64,000 bases of DNA from Epiperipatus broadwayi (lineage: Eukaryota; Onychophora; Udeonychophora; Euonychophora; Peripatidae), in contig JAQFVV010006305.1 of assembly GCA_028023455.1 (NCBI GenBank), positions 1,169,001-1,233,000 on the forward strand, read 5' to 3'. A program made the position numbers and the translations under genes. Shown piece by piece: positions 23,886 to 35,581 of this stretch (position 1 is the stretch's first letter; the number at the start of each line of letters is the position of its first letter). The notes beneath the pieces were generated by a model. The model worked only from the letters and a program-made list of their open reading frames with translations, was not told the origin of the DNA and made no database searches.

Positions 23886-24515
23886 GTTTCTATATAGGTA
23901 GAATTACGTTTGTCGAAAATAGTTGATGGAAAAATATAAAAGAACCTTACAATTTATATTAACACTTACTTATAGCATTAATGTTACTAATATTGTTTAT
24001 TTACACATTCATTGTTTTCAATATATCCATCCGTTAAGTTACTAAGTCTTGCCCTTGTATCTGATACACTAACAATTTCCCTCAATGCTGTTCTTCAATT
24101 TTTTTTAAAATAATGAATTAAACTTTGCTTATGCTTCCAATATTTATACCTTTGTAGGATACTATATGTCAACTTTTTAAATGAATTATCGGTAATACAG
24201 CATCGGTTGATCCATGTCATAAGATGGCGCTGTTGCTAGTTAAAAACGAATAGATATGTTGTGCTTTTTACATATTTTTTGCAAAACTGCATAGAATAAA
24301 ACATATAGGTCTTGTATAATGTAATATTACATACCTCAATGTATAAAATAAAGGGGCTGCTGAAAAGAATTTGCTATTAATTAAAAGGAAGCCCTTATAA
24401 AAATCAAGCAGGGAAAATTCCTAATATCCACTTCATATTGCAGCTGTTATTACTATGAATTTTCATATAGTATATGAACATGGATAGACTGCTTACCAAT
24501 TCACATTAGCCAGTG
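23886..24515. other. AT-rich spacer, nothing recognised
   Basis: No recognisable coding sequence or repeat. A patch near 24185-24245 (AGATGGCGCTG) is slightly GC-richer but unassigned. Confidence 0.5.
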
Positions 24516-24519
24516 TGGT

Positions 24520-25885
24520 GAGCTTATTGGCTTTTTACTTCTGACTTCAAGATAACACCATTGTTTTTTCTTTTCAGTTGCCTGATAGTTTTTAGATGCA
24601 ATGAGTTGAGTTTTCTTGAAGGCATAATAAATTATGGCTCTTAATAGCAGGGGGCTGTAAAATTGGCAGCTGAAGACTGAGGATGCTAAGAAACTCCTGG
24701 TTGAAGACCTCATCCTGCCATTTGATGATGATACATTATTTAGGTACTTACAACTGCAGATTACTTTCAAGTGAAAAAAGATTGCAAGAATTGGGGAAAA
24801 ACCTCTCATATTAAATGGAACATTATTGGATTTAGGTGAAGAAACAATTGATTTAAAACATAAACATGTGCTGTACTACAAAAGCACAAACATTGGAAGT
24901 ACAAATGGAGTAGAATTCATTATAAATAAAAAGGGAAAAAGATTATGAAGATCAATCATCATCAGGCTGAGTGACAAAATTAATTATTCAATTTAATAGC
25001 AGACATTATGATGACGAAGTAGAAGATTTTTATAAGGATGTAATAAAGGCTTTTGATCAGATAAAATATTTTAAAATTGTCATGGTAAACTTTAATGCTA
25101 GAATTAATAAACAATTGAAAGAGAAAAGGATTATAGGTAAATTTGGCTATGGTGATAGAAATGACAGAGGTCATATTGTTAGTGGAGTTTGCAGAAAAAG
25201 AAAAACTTTATATTACAAATTCTTTTTTTGAGACAAATGTTAAATGGAAATGGACATAAAAGCATTGAAATGAAGGGTACAGCAGAATTGGATTATATTT
25301 TGACTTACAAAAAATACATATTTAAAGATTGTAATGTTCTTAATAAATTCAACCCAGGAAGTGATTATCAATTCATTAATGCAAAAACAAAGTCAAAAAC
25401 ATTCTAATAAATTTAAATTAGAACATGAAAATCATTTTCAAATATTAAGTTTTGACCATGATTCAGATTTGAATGAAAACAATAGGAATATAACTGATTT
25501 TAAAAACTGAAACAAAGATAGCTGGTGCAAAAGTAGCAATTGAGCAGTAAAATTTCTTCTGAGATAAGACAATTTTTGAAGAAATGAAAATATATGGAAA
25601 TGATGTATTAAGGTTTGAATATCTCAAATTTTGTAAAATGGTTTAAAAATGAGTTGATAATGATACAAAAAAGTGTAATTGTGAACTAGCAAGAAAAGCT
25701 GCAGAAGAGAATAAAAAGTCTCAAGAGTGTAAAACAACATGTTGGTATTAATAGGAAACTTATTTGTGCACTAAAAAAATGAAACTATTACTAAAAAGAG
25801 AGATGAGATCATGAAATGTATAGAAAAGCTCTATCAAGAATTATATAGCAATAAAGAACAAGGAAAAGTATCTCCAACGATTATA
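24520..25885 (+). pseudogene. RTE-like LINE, 5' half (APE endonuclease)
   Basis: This is the endonuclease half of a non-LTR retrotransposon; the enzyme nicks target DNA to prime reverse transcription. The plus strand reads LNSRGLKNWQLKTEDAKKLL (about 24640-24700), then INYSI, and MVNFNARI (about 25083-25108, the GDFNAR-type motif). GKFGYGDRNDRG follows (about 25135-25170), then KGTAELDYILTYKKYIFKDC (about 25275-25335) and NPGSDYQFI with the SDH-type motif as SDY. The linker region continues to MKCIEKLYQELYSNKEQGKV (25811-25870). Frameshifts split it. The LINE is interrupted at about 25885 by a PLE and resumes near 32878. Confidence 0.83.
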
Positions 25886-26830
25886 CCTTATATAAATGCA
25901 ATTTATCCACTCTGCTTTGAACACTTTTTAACAAAAACCTTTTATTATGCATATATGTGCACACTATTTTACATTTTGATTGTCCTGCAATCCTCTTTAG
26001 AGCTATGATATAATGAATAAAATAAAATTCATAATTATATAAATAATACTATAAAAATGTAAACAATAAAATTAATAAAATAATAAAAAAATAACATAAA
26101 ATATATAACAAAACATAATAAAACTGAAATAAATATAATCAAACCCAAATAAAATAATCCAGTTAGTATAAAATAAAATATACAATATAGATATGAAATA
26201 AATATAAATTATATGTGTATTCCAAAGTGTATATATACATATTCATGAACAACTATTAATTTAAATATATAATTCATTTTTATTATTTTTTATAATCCCC
26301 TAATTACTTATATTCCTTATAAACTTAAACTTAGTTTTATTAGCTCCACCTAAATAAAATACTTAATAATTTTATTTTCATATAATTCTCAGTTCAACCT
26401 TAATTCATTTATTAATATTCTTTTTAATTTTTAAATCATATATTGTTTCCTTATTCATTCTTGTTAATATTTTATATATATTTTTTTTTATCTAAAAACT
26501 ATAAATATTGTAATCTTTTAACTTACCCACTTTATTTTAATTTTTTAAAAGTAAAAAAAGTGTTATCTTATACCCTAGCTTCCTCTACTCCTAGATAATG
26601 TAACCATTTTTTATAGCCCATAATTCATTTATAAGTAATTTTCTCTTTATATTTTTCCTCTATATATCTTTTTCAAGAATTATATTTATATCAATTTCAT
26701 CCTAATCCCAGAATCCCTATTAAATTTCGATTTTATCTTTCTTATTAATATTGCATCTTTTATTTTGCTTGCTTTAATATTGTCTGTATGTAACATCATT
26801 TTAATGAACTTTATGTAAATGTTTTCTGTA
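25886..26830. other. PLE 3' region, AT-rich, non-coding
   Basis: After the terminal repeat (to about 25995) the DNA is A-rich, then T-rich, with no domain readable. It lies downstream of the PLE endonuclease on the minus strand and is likely its 3' untranslated part plus decay. Confidence 0.45.
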
Positions 26831-27060
26831 CCTTCATATGTATATATATATATAGGTGATTTATTATCTGATATGTTGTTTTAATCCTATTTTTATAGAA
26901 TTTTTAGTTTCTCCCACATATGTTATCAATCCCACGTTTGCATTTTATCATATATACCCCATTAATTATTTATTATATTTTATGTATTTGTTATCCATTA
27001 AATTTTATAGGTTTTCTCTTTTTTTATTAACTATTTTTTTGCATTTTTTATTAATCTTAT
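26830..27060 (-). pseudogene. PLE GIY-YIG endonuclease fragment
   Basis: The minus strand reads GVYMIKCKRG, then after a frameshift TYVGETKNSIKIGLKQHI (about 26965-26870). This follows the PLE GIY-YIG pattern (GxY...C, Y(V/I)GET, then arginine or lysine and a KQH). The catalytic arginine position is unclear because of decay. It was separated from its RT (30728 onward) by LTR insertions. Family assignment rests on the short motif and on the RT in the same orientation. Confidence 0.6.
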
Positions 27061-27089
27061 TTGTAATTTTATTAAACTTAGTCACTATT

Positions 27090-27340
27090 ATAATGGTTAG
27101 GGAATTATGACTCTTTACCCTATCTGCCATACAGGGCACCACTAGGCTGAACCTAGAATATTTACAATGTAGCAAAAAAAGAAATCAATGGTGAGTAAGT
27201 ACTCCACATCCATTGCAATGAGATGGCTACATCTTGGGCCATGTATTCATTTGGTCACATTGCCCTGAAAGCCAACATGCTTCATATTACATTGATATAA
27301 ACACCCATATACTCTCTACCAGCATCGACTCAATTACAAG
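27090..27340 (+). mobile_element. Gypsy family 2 LTR, internally deleted piece (plus sense)
   Basis: 27095-27165 matches the LTR start (ATAATGG, then AGGGAATTATGAC), and 27185-27340 matches the LTR middle (copy at 29375-29510). About 600 bp between them are missing. Confidence 0.65.
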
Positions 27341-27344
27341 ACTG

Positions 27345-27822
27345 AAATTAACCCCCAATGACCTAACCACAAACTTAACAACCATGAACTTTTAGCCTGA
27401 AATTAAATGTTTTGAAAATCTTTTAAGTGCGAAGTCTAGATAGCCTATCTATGCTCAACATTCTAAGATTAAAAATTAAAGTTAAAAATAATGATAAAAC
27501 CTAAAGCAAGGTTAAGTAATTTATTTTTCAAATTTGTTTGTTGTTATATATATGCGTAAATAAAATCTTTTTGTATTATTACTGGCAGTGGTTTATTTTT
27601 TTTATCTTTTTCTTTATTAAATATGTTTTAAGAATTTAGATTATAAATCTCTGCTTCTCCTTGAACTTAGTGACTAGGGCATATCAGTCGAATAAATAAA
27701 ATGGAATCTCTATAAAGAAGTATCTGCCTACATTATAAATTTTCTAGATTCAAATAGCCTAGTGGGACCCTATATTGCAGATAGTGAGTCTATTTTCCCT
27801 GACTGTTATAATTGGCACCTCA
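27345..27822 (-). mobile_element. Gypsy family 2 LTR, 5' part (minus sense)
   Basis: It matches 57110-57571 and 8500-8952 in the same orientation, including CTAGTGACT...GGCATAT and the final CCCTGAC-TGTTATAATTGG. Read on the minus strand it starts TGAGGTGCCAATTATAACAG at 27822, directly abutting the start of the opposite LTR at 27823. Confidence 0.72.
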
Positions 27823-30727
27823 TGTTGGGCACCAATTATAATGGTCAGGGAATTATGACTTTTTATCCTATCTGCCATACAGGATGCTACTAGGTTATTT
27901 GAACCTAGAATATTTATAATGCAGATACAGATACAACTTAGGAAAGATCCAACTTTTATAAACTATTAGCCCTAGACACTAGCTCAAGGAGTTGCTGAGA
28001 TTTAAAATATAAATTCCTAAATGTATTTCAATATTAAAAAAAATTCAGCCATTGTCAGTAATAATCACAAAACATTTATTTACACATATATAACTTTGAG
28101 GAATAAATTAATTTTTGCTTTAAATTTTATTATTTTTAAATTATTTTATTAAGTCCACACAGATGGACAGTTTATATAATGTTTACTTTAGAATGTTGAG
28201 TATAGATAGGCTACTTAGAGTATGCAATTATAAACTTTTCAAAACCTTTAACCTCAGGCTAAAAATTCATAGCCAAAGCACGCTAGCTTTCTGATATACA
28301 GATGCAACCAATGCAATATGAAATGTTAGCATAAAACCATGTGGACAGAAATGTGTTTGCCACATATTATTTAAAAGAAATAATCATCATCCCGAACAGG
28401 AATGTGTATCTGTCTGGCAAAGGAATCATAAGAATATAAAACATTAAAAAAGAAATGCTTTGTATGGAGGAAGAGCAGTCTTTGCTGGCTTATTGTCCCT
28501 CTCCATAGAGCAATGGCAGATAAGTACACCTGGGTCTCTTTTTATGCAGACTTATTTAACATGATTTTGAAGTTACACGATTCGTGTTTCACCGGAAGTT
28601 GATTTCCGATAATGCGCTATTACTTTAAATAATAAATTTTGTGCACTTACATTATATTGAAAGTAATAGCATATTATTGGAATTCGACTTTCATCTTAGT
28701 AATTTCAATATTTTCAGTGCTTTATAATAGTAAGATTTTATGCAATAATAAAATTAAAATCATGATTTCCACATTTTATGTATACACATATTAAATTTTA
28801 CAATATTATAATGTAAATTTGTTCAAACATTGTGCGTGTTAATTTTGCATTTTAAATCACATTCTGTTTTTGCTTTTTAAAAAAGAACGTAATCAATTAT
28901 TATTTTCTTATTAATGACACTAATCATTAACGTGCTCTTTAATGGTTGTATGTCTGGATATCATGAGCTTTGTAAACAATTAATAAAATCATCATCTCAA
29001 AGATTAATTACTAATTACGTTGTCACCAGAAAATCATAATAATTAAAACATGTATAAAAAAATGTAAATTACTGTACTATAAATTATGCATAAAAATATA
29101 TTATTTTGAATAAAATTAAATATTATAATTAAAAAAAGTTTGTCTTGTATCAATTTTTTTCAAATTTGAAATTTTTTATTAGTCATATTTTATTTCCTTA
29201 TTTTTTTTTTGCACGAATTTTAAAGTAATTTTACGTTGGTGCTTTGTTTTTACGCGAATTTTGAAAAATCACAGACCGCATCCCCCCCTTTTCATTGTAA
29301 GTTACGTCTATTTTTGCGCGATTTTGTTTGCATGTGTTTTCTGAGGAACCTATCTATCGCATAAAACGAGACCCACTCCATTTCCATTGCAATGTTATAG
29401 CTACACCTCTAGGGCCATGCATTCATTTGGGCATAGAGTCCTGTATGCTAAACATGCTTCACATTACATTGATATAAACATCCATATATCCCTCCATCAG
29501 CATTAACTCAACTACGAAACAAATAGTTTGAAATTAAAATTGCCTTAAACTAACATACACCTAAATAAATCTAAGCAGCCATCTACACCCAACTTAAATT
29601 TAAGTCAATTTAATAATTTAATTTATTCTTAAAAAAATATTTAGTTTAAGGTATTTAACTTATTTTAAAATCACATAATGTATTTAATTTATTTTAAAAT
29701 CAAATGATGCATTTGACCTATTTTAAAATCCAATAATACACAAATAATATGTGTTCGATTTTATCTTTAAATTTGTTTGCAATTGCAAACTCCTGCCCTA
29801 TTGCCAACAGGCCTTACAATAAGGATAAAAAATATAATACATATTTTAAAAAGGTTACATTTAACTTTTAGATAAGACTTTTAACATTGCAAAGTTTATG
29901 AAAATAAAGTTCAGATTTGATCATGAGAGAAAGTCTATAATTCATATTTAAAGAAAAATAAAGTTCGGAGATTTTAAATTAAAGAGTTTATAGTTCATTT
30001 TTATCTTTAATAATTTATATTTTCCTTCCTTTCTCTGGGCTCATTCCTTCATGATGATCTGAGTTTACACAAGAGCCATTTCTTGCAGACAATGACAATT
30101 TATGAAGATGGCTCCAGTAATTCAATCCTGGGATACAGAGATGAAAGCTGCCTTTGGCTGGCCAGACCAAAGGAAGCACAATTAAACAGATTACATTGTG
30201 GCAAAGACAACCACCACTCCTACTCTGATCTACTTTTAGATCTCTTTTGAATGACAAACAAATTCACATTCTAATACTATTTCTTTTGAATTTTTCTTTT
30301 CATAGTCCTGAAGCGTCTTATCTAGGAATCCTCGGATCCATCTGACATATTTTATATATGTATTTCATTGGTTCTGTAGTAAGTAGATTTTTCCTCTATT
30401 GTCTGTGTGCATATATATCTTGGGCAGGAAAAGCAAATCTTTTGTTTCTATCTTTTGACTCTTATCTATTTTGTAATTTTTTTAATGATCATTTTTGCCT
30501 TAAGGACCTGTTTGTAATTTTATTTTTGTTAAGAAAGAACTCTGTTACTTTTTGAAGATTAAATGGTTTTTATTATTGTGTTAAGATTAGAATCTTTGCT
30601 TCGATTCTATAAATTTTTTAAGCTTATTTAATTTTCAATAATTAAATGAAACTTATTTGTGCATTTAACTCATCATTAGATATCTACAAAAAAAAATTAA
30701 ATGTAATGTATATATATATCCCATTAC
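27823..30727 (+). mobile_element. Gypsy family 2 LTR (plus sense), interrupted
   Basis: It starts TGTTGGGCACCAATTATAAT at 27823 and can be followed by similarity to 56900-57571 (reversed) up to about 28525, then from 29375 to 30257. It ends with TGTAATG...CCCATTACA at 30727, matching the ends at 7062 and 55796. Removing the 843-bp insert (28532-29374) leaves about 2.06 kb. No internal gypsy sequence adjoins it, so it is a solo LTR or an LTR remnant. Confidence 0.7.
28532..29374. mobile_element. Unclassified TIR transposon inside an LTR
   Basis: An 843-bp segment absent from other LTR copies. Its ends are inverted: GGGTCTCTTTTTATGC at 28532-28547 and the complement of GGGTCTCGTTTTATGC at 29359-29374 (15/16). 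It has no ORF. The interior is AT-rich with CpG-containing patches (29220-29335). No target duplication of a standard length was found, so the superfamily is unknown. Confidence 0.6.
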
Positions 30728-32735
30728 ACCATTAGTTTTTATTCTATACATCTATTTTCACCTTTCTTCTTTCCTTCACTCTTTTCATTTATCCTATACT
30801 ATTTTTTCCAATACTTTTTAAATTATATGTACAGAAAATTCATTCTTTTTTAACTCATTGATTATTAAATCTTTTTGTTTAAGTCTTTTTTTGAACAATA
30901 CATTGCAACCCTGTGTATTCTTAAATATATACAACTAATTTTGTATTTCCTATCAATGTTAGAGAACTAATTTGTTATTACCAATATTGTTTTTCTTATA
31001 TTTGTTTGAACATACCATTTTTTATCTATCAATTTCTGTTGAAACATTATATTCAGATATGCAATTTCATTATTTTCTTTTTCAACTGTAAATTTTATAT
31101 TCCTTTCCACCTTATTAATATCATTAATAAATCAGTTTGTCTTTTATTAAAATTCATCAAATAATCATCTACATATCTATTAAAAAACAAAGGAGCATTT
31201 TAAAAATTATTTTTATCAAACTCATTCATATAAATATTGCTTAAAATTGCACTTAGAGCTCCTTACATTAATAATTCCTTTTTTTTTATTTTTTTTTTTT
31301 TATAAAACTGCCTATTATATTCAAAAGTTACATCCTTATAATATAATTGCATTAAATCTACCAATATATGAATAGGTAATTCTATTTTATCTTTAATAAA
31401 ATTTCCTATAGTTAAATTTATTACCTTTTCTACATTTAAATTTGTATACATTGATATAATGTTCCATTTTTATAAATGTCAAAAATTTCGGTATTATTAT
31501 TTTTTAAATACGTCATTTTCATTTATTAAAATTTTATTAATTTTAATTTTGAAATTTTCATACTCTTTAGCATATTTTTTAAAAATTTCATTTGATAACC
31601 ATTTTAAAACTTTTTCTCAAATGTTGACATGTCTATTAAACCATCTTTATAAATGTTTAATTTATATATTAAATAATTATCATTCTTCTTAACTTTTTCA
31701 AATACCTTATCATTCAGCATGATCATTTTTTTCTAAATCTTTTTTTTTATATCACATATTTATTTCCTTTATACGACTTTTGAAAAACTACTTCTTCTTC
31801 ATACTTAGATGTAATTTTTCTGATTTCTTTTTCTATTAATTCCTTATTTTTCTTTATATTCCCCTTACTTCTATTTTCAAAATTATTTCTATTTTATATA
31901 TTAAATTCTTTCTTAAATTCCTCAAACCATCTTCTCATTATTTATAAATTTTGTAATATCTTTGTCATCATAATAATGAACTCCATATTTTTCTTCTACA
32001 AAATCTTATGCTATTTTTTCCACTGTTGCTTCTATCTCTACCACATCTTTCTTAATAACATTTCCAATTGGCACATATTTAATTCCTTTATTCAATACAT
32101 ATTTTTCTTCTGTAAAGTCTGTTTTTGAAAGATTCTGTATATTATCCATTTTGTCATCTGTTATAATGCATTGTTTTATTTTTTTGTTTTATCAATAATG
32201 TCTCTCATTTGCTTTCTCATTTATAATACTTCTTTTTATTTCACATCTCTGAATTTGTCTTCTTCACCCTTTGTTATTTTGTCATTCCTCAATATGAATT
32301 CTATATTATTATTTTTTTAATATATAAATCTTTTCTTTTTATAACAACTTTTAATGTACTTCTTTAGGACATTCTTTTCCATATTCATTGGTTAGTATTC
32401 TTAATTTTTCCATCTTAATGAATTTAGGTATTATATATTTTGTTAGGTATTTTATATTATTATTTTTATATAATTTTATTATATTATTCCATTGCACATT
32501 CATTAATTATTCTTCCATATATATTTTTCCTTTTAAATAATCCAACAAATTCTTAATACTTCCTATTTGTTCCAGTCACATCCATGAATTTAAATGTATA
32601 TTTCCAAAAATGCACATATGTATTCTATTTGCTCCAATTCTTTTCTTCGTGTTATCCAAATTCATCACTTCTTTTATTTTGCTGTAATATCTTATATAAA
32701 TGCAATTTTATTTTGTTCATATATAAATCTCTGAA
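30728..32735 (-). pseudogene. PLE reverse transcriptase region (minus strand)
   Basis: The minus strand reads MYTNLNVEKVINLTIGNFIK, then LPIHILVDLMQLYYKDVTFE (31451-31330), the SLYTNI-type motif A region of PLE RTs. A poly-A patch near 31285 disrupts the frame. Beyond it are LSAILSNIYMNEFDKN (about 31262-31215) and RYVDDYLMNFNKRQT (about 31185-31140), the latter containing an apparently intact YVDD. Upstream, 31450-32735 is a lysine- and asparagine-rich, multiply frameshifted N-terminal region. Downstream coding is cut by the LTR at 30727; the endonuclease continues near 27060. Confidence 0.75.
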
Positions 32736-33432
32736 GAAGACTGCAGGACAGTCAAAATGTAAGATTGTGTATGCATATATGTACAATAAAAGTTTTTTTC
32801 TAAAACGTGTTCAAAGTAATGGATAAATTGCATTTATATAAGATATTACAGCAAAATAAAGAAAGTGGTGAATTTGATAACTACTACATCTTCTGATTTG
32901 CCCAGGATTTTAAACAAAGTGACATACAGTTAAATTTATGGAAAAGAGTAAAAGCTCTTATGATAGAATTATAATTGATATCTTAAAAGAAGCAGAAGAA
33001 ATAGAAAAAAATATGGCAAAGTTATATATCGAATGTCTAAATGATAAAAATGTAACAGATGATTGGAAGAATGCAGTATTAATATTTTAAAATGAAAAAG
33101 ATATTAGAAATTACAGACTATCAGACTTTTATCAGTTCTGTACAAAATTTCCCATTTGCCATGAACTTTGGATTTTAACCAAACAAAAGATCAAGCTAGA
33201 TTTAAATGTTTTTAATATGGTGGATCATTTCCAAATATTGAGAGAAGTTATAGAAAGGACCAATAAATATGATTTGCCATTATGTTTTGGATTTGGAGAT
33301 TATGAAAAGGCATTTGATTCTAAAAGCATTTCTTCAGTGATTAAAGCATTGGATTATTAAGGTATAGACTGAAGATATTGTCATATTCAGAAGAATATTT
33401 ATAAAAATGCAACAACAATTAGATTAAATAAT

Positions 33433-33811
33433 ACTATATAATACTAAATCATCCATGCACTTTACTACTGTTACACAATGCTTCATTTACAATCCTCTTT
33501 TACAGTTTTGATTGTCCCAGCAATCTTCTTCAGAACTCTTATATCTCCTAACTTCAACTTCTAAATTCAAATTTTAAAACATTTCAAAAATTTTTTTGAA
33601 TTTTTTTTGAAAATTTTTTAAAATTTGAATTTATAAGTTCAACTTAGGAGATATACAAGTTCTGAAGAAGATTGCTGGGCAATTGAAACTGTAAAAGAGG
33701 GTGGTAAATAAAGTATTGTGTAACAGTAGTAAGGTGCACGGATGATTTAGTATTATATGGTATATATTTGACAATGCAATAAGAAAGAGTAATTATTATA
33801 CTTCTTGAAAT
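33433..33811. mobile_element. Head-to-head PLE terminal repeats of a second family
   Basis: A 379-bp inverted repeat centred near 33598. Arms of about 150 bp share ATAATACTAAATCATCC and its complement at the outer ends. It is flanked by the perfect 12-bp duplication AGATTAAATAAT (33421-33432 and 33812-33823), and the LINE reading frame continues across. The arm core, CTGAAGAAGATTGC...GCAATTGAAAC, resembles the terminal repeats of the PLE at 25886-32877. No ORF. Confidence 0.78.
33655..33705 (+). ncRNA. Hammerhead-like hairpin motif (tentative)
   Basis: CTGAAGA, a hairpin ATTGC-TGG-GCAAT, then GAAAC and a GTA. Related terminal repeats have GACTG/CAGTC (about 32740-32755) and GATTG/CAATC (about 25963-25980, minus), so the hairpin is kept by compensating change. 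Stem I cannot be drawn convincingly and some copies have AAAAT in place of GAAAC. A degenerate or non-catalytic relative is equally possible. Confidence 0.35.
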
Positions 33812-34735
33812 AGATTAAATAATGATACTAAAAAGATTAACATTGAGAAAGATATGACAGGAATGACTCCAGCTCTCCAGATCTTTTTACAGCAGTTTTG
33901 CAAGAAGAATTTTGTGATTAAAATGGGAAGCTAAGGGAATAAAAATAAATGGAATTATTTAAATCATCTAGATTTTGCAAATGATATAGTTTTTGCAAAT
34001 GCTTTAGAGCTTCAAGAAATGTTGCAAGAGTTATCAGATGAAAATAGGATTAAAAGTGAATGTTAAAAAGACTTATGTTCAATGGATTTTCTCAAAAGAA
34101 AATAAAGAGTGGTAATGATGAGTTAGAAGTAACAACTCCAAATATCTTGGCCAAATTATTATTACATATGGAAACATAATGGATGAAATTAATCATAGAA
34201 TTAAATTTGGTTGGAGAGCTTTTGTTAATATTAACAGGAAATATGCTTATGTGTCTTAAAAAAAAAGTTTTTAATAAATGTGTTATTAATTCTTACTTAT
34301 GGATCAGAGACTTGGAAACTTAACAGAACAATACAGAGATTTCAGACCATTCAATGAAATATGGAGAGATGTAGGTTAGGAATGACAAGATATCAAAAAT
34401 AAAATACATGGGTGAGAGAACAAACAGGTCTTACTGACATCATTGAAAGAATTAAGAGACTAGAGTTGGGTTAGACATATTGCTAGAAGAGATAATACAT
34501 GGATAGTTAAAATCTTAAATTGCATTCCAAGAGATTATAAAAAAACCTAGAAAAAGACCTCGTGAAATGAATGGATGAAATAAAAGTGACTTGGATTAGT
34601 GTGGAGAAAAGAGACTAGAAGATGGAGATGGATTGAACTTGAAAAGACCATCATCTGCAGTGGATTAATAATGATTGAAAATGATGATGGCAAGATAAAG
34701 TTAGTAAACAATTTTTAAATAACTTATTACAGTAA

Positions 34736-35277
34736 AAAAAAATTTCCCCAATAGTTCCCCAAAGAGAAATAGACAGCAACACTTGTCAGCCAGCTGATTT
34801 CCGGCAATGATAGTTTGAGCAATTTTCTATCCTTGTCTCATCTTCCAGATAAGGTGTTCCTTTATGAGCGATATTGAATGGTTAAATGAATTATCAATAG
34901 GATGGTTATCTAAAAACAATTTTAGGCCTGAATAGAATCTGTAAAAAATGCCATCAAATTTAAACTATAGTCATTGACAATTATATACATACCAATGCAA
35001 TACAACTTTACATAAGGCTTTTCAGTTAAAAGAATAGATAAGGATATTATTGAAAATGGAAGATCAGATTTATAATTTACTCTTCAATCAATGTTGTTTT
35101 CTAAAATATTGTAATATCATTATTTAAAAAGCTATGTTATATTTAGCTGTTATACCTTTTATATAACAGTATTGAAAATAAACAACTACTCATTGTTATA
35201 AATAAAACCATTATATCAACTTTAAACACTAATTATTTGCTTCCAATTATTACTAAATATATCCATGCTAAAATATT
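34736..35277. other. AT-rich spacer, nothing recognised
   Basis: No recognisable ORF or repeat. Confidence 0.5.
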
Positions 35278-35285
35278 TGTTAGGC

Positions 35286-35573
35286 CAGGGGTCCCCAACC
35301 TTTTTGCACTTAAGAGCACATAATGTACAAAAAAATATTTATTTCAAAAATAAAATTTTAACATATAATTAACGTTTGTATTTTTACGCCGTAAAAGTAT
35401 AGTATATCCTACAATTTCATTACAATATAATACAATAATTTATAAGAAATTAAAAAAAATAAATTTATTTGTATCAGATAAATAATTTTTTATCGTGTTC
35501 GGATAGCGGCAGGAACACGTAAAAGGGTCTGCGGGCACCATGGTGCCCGCAGGCATAGGGTTGAAGACCCCTG
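35286..35573. mobile_element. hAT-type MITE, 288 bp
   Basis: Terminal inverted repeats begin CAGGGGTCCCCAACC and end GGTTGAAGACCCCTG, typical of hAT elements. The 8-bp flanks TGTTAGGC (35278-35285) and TGTTAGTC (35574-35581) match 7/8, the expected hAT duplication length. It is non-coding. Close to the right end is a perfect 20-bp palindrome, GCGGGCACCATGGTGCCCGC (35531-35550), a subterminal feature common in this MITE type. Confidence 0.88.
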
Positions 35574-35581
35574 TGTTAGTC

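Larger units (their letters stand above)
25886..32877 (-). mobile_element. Penelope-like element inserted in the LINE (itself split)
   Basis: The LINE reading stops near 25885 and resumes near 32878. The insert has inverted terminal repeats: 25883-25990 pairs with about 32733-32845, sharing AAATTGCATTTATATAA. A second inverted pair lies at 32660-32712 against 32822-32875. It encodes PLE RT and GIY-YIG domains on the minus strand, separated by long gypsy LTRs (27090-30727). Endpoints are uncertain by about 20 bp and no clean target duplication was seen. Confidence 0.72.
32878..34735 (+). pseudogene. RTE-like LINE, 3' half (reverse transcriptase and tail)
   Basis: This continues the LINE interrupted at 25885. 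It reads KSKSSYDRIIIDILKEAEEI (about 32945-33000), then DDWKNAVLIF and NYRL. Motif A follows as FGFGDYEKAFDS (about 33285-33325). The RT is broken by the 33433-33811 insertion and resumes with RLNNDTKKINIEK (about 33812-33850). Motif C reads LDFANDIVFA (about 33970-34000), where FADD has become FAND, losing a catalytic aspartate. The C-terminal region reads RHIARRD and NCIPRD (about 34475-34535). It ends near 34700 with CTGCAGTGGATTAATAATGA and a GAT-rich tail. Confidence 0.84.

Noticed and set aside
26856-27110. 84-codon hydrophobic plus-strand ORF
   Set aside because: It is the antisense shadow of the PLE GIY-YIG domain on the minus strand.
27810-27835. tRNA primer-binding site (TGG after an LTR end)
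   Set aside because: It was first read as a PBS, but comparison of copies shows that the two flanking LTRs begin here, so TGG lies within LTR starts rather than after an LTR end.
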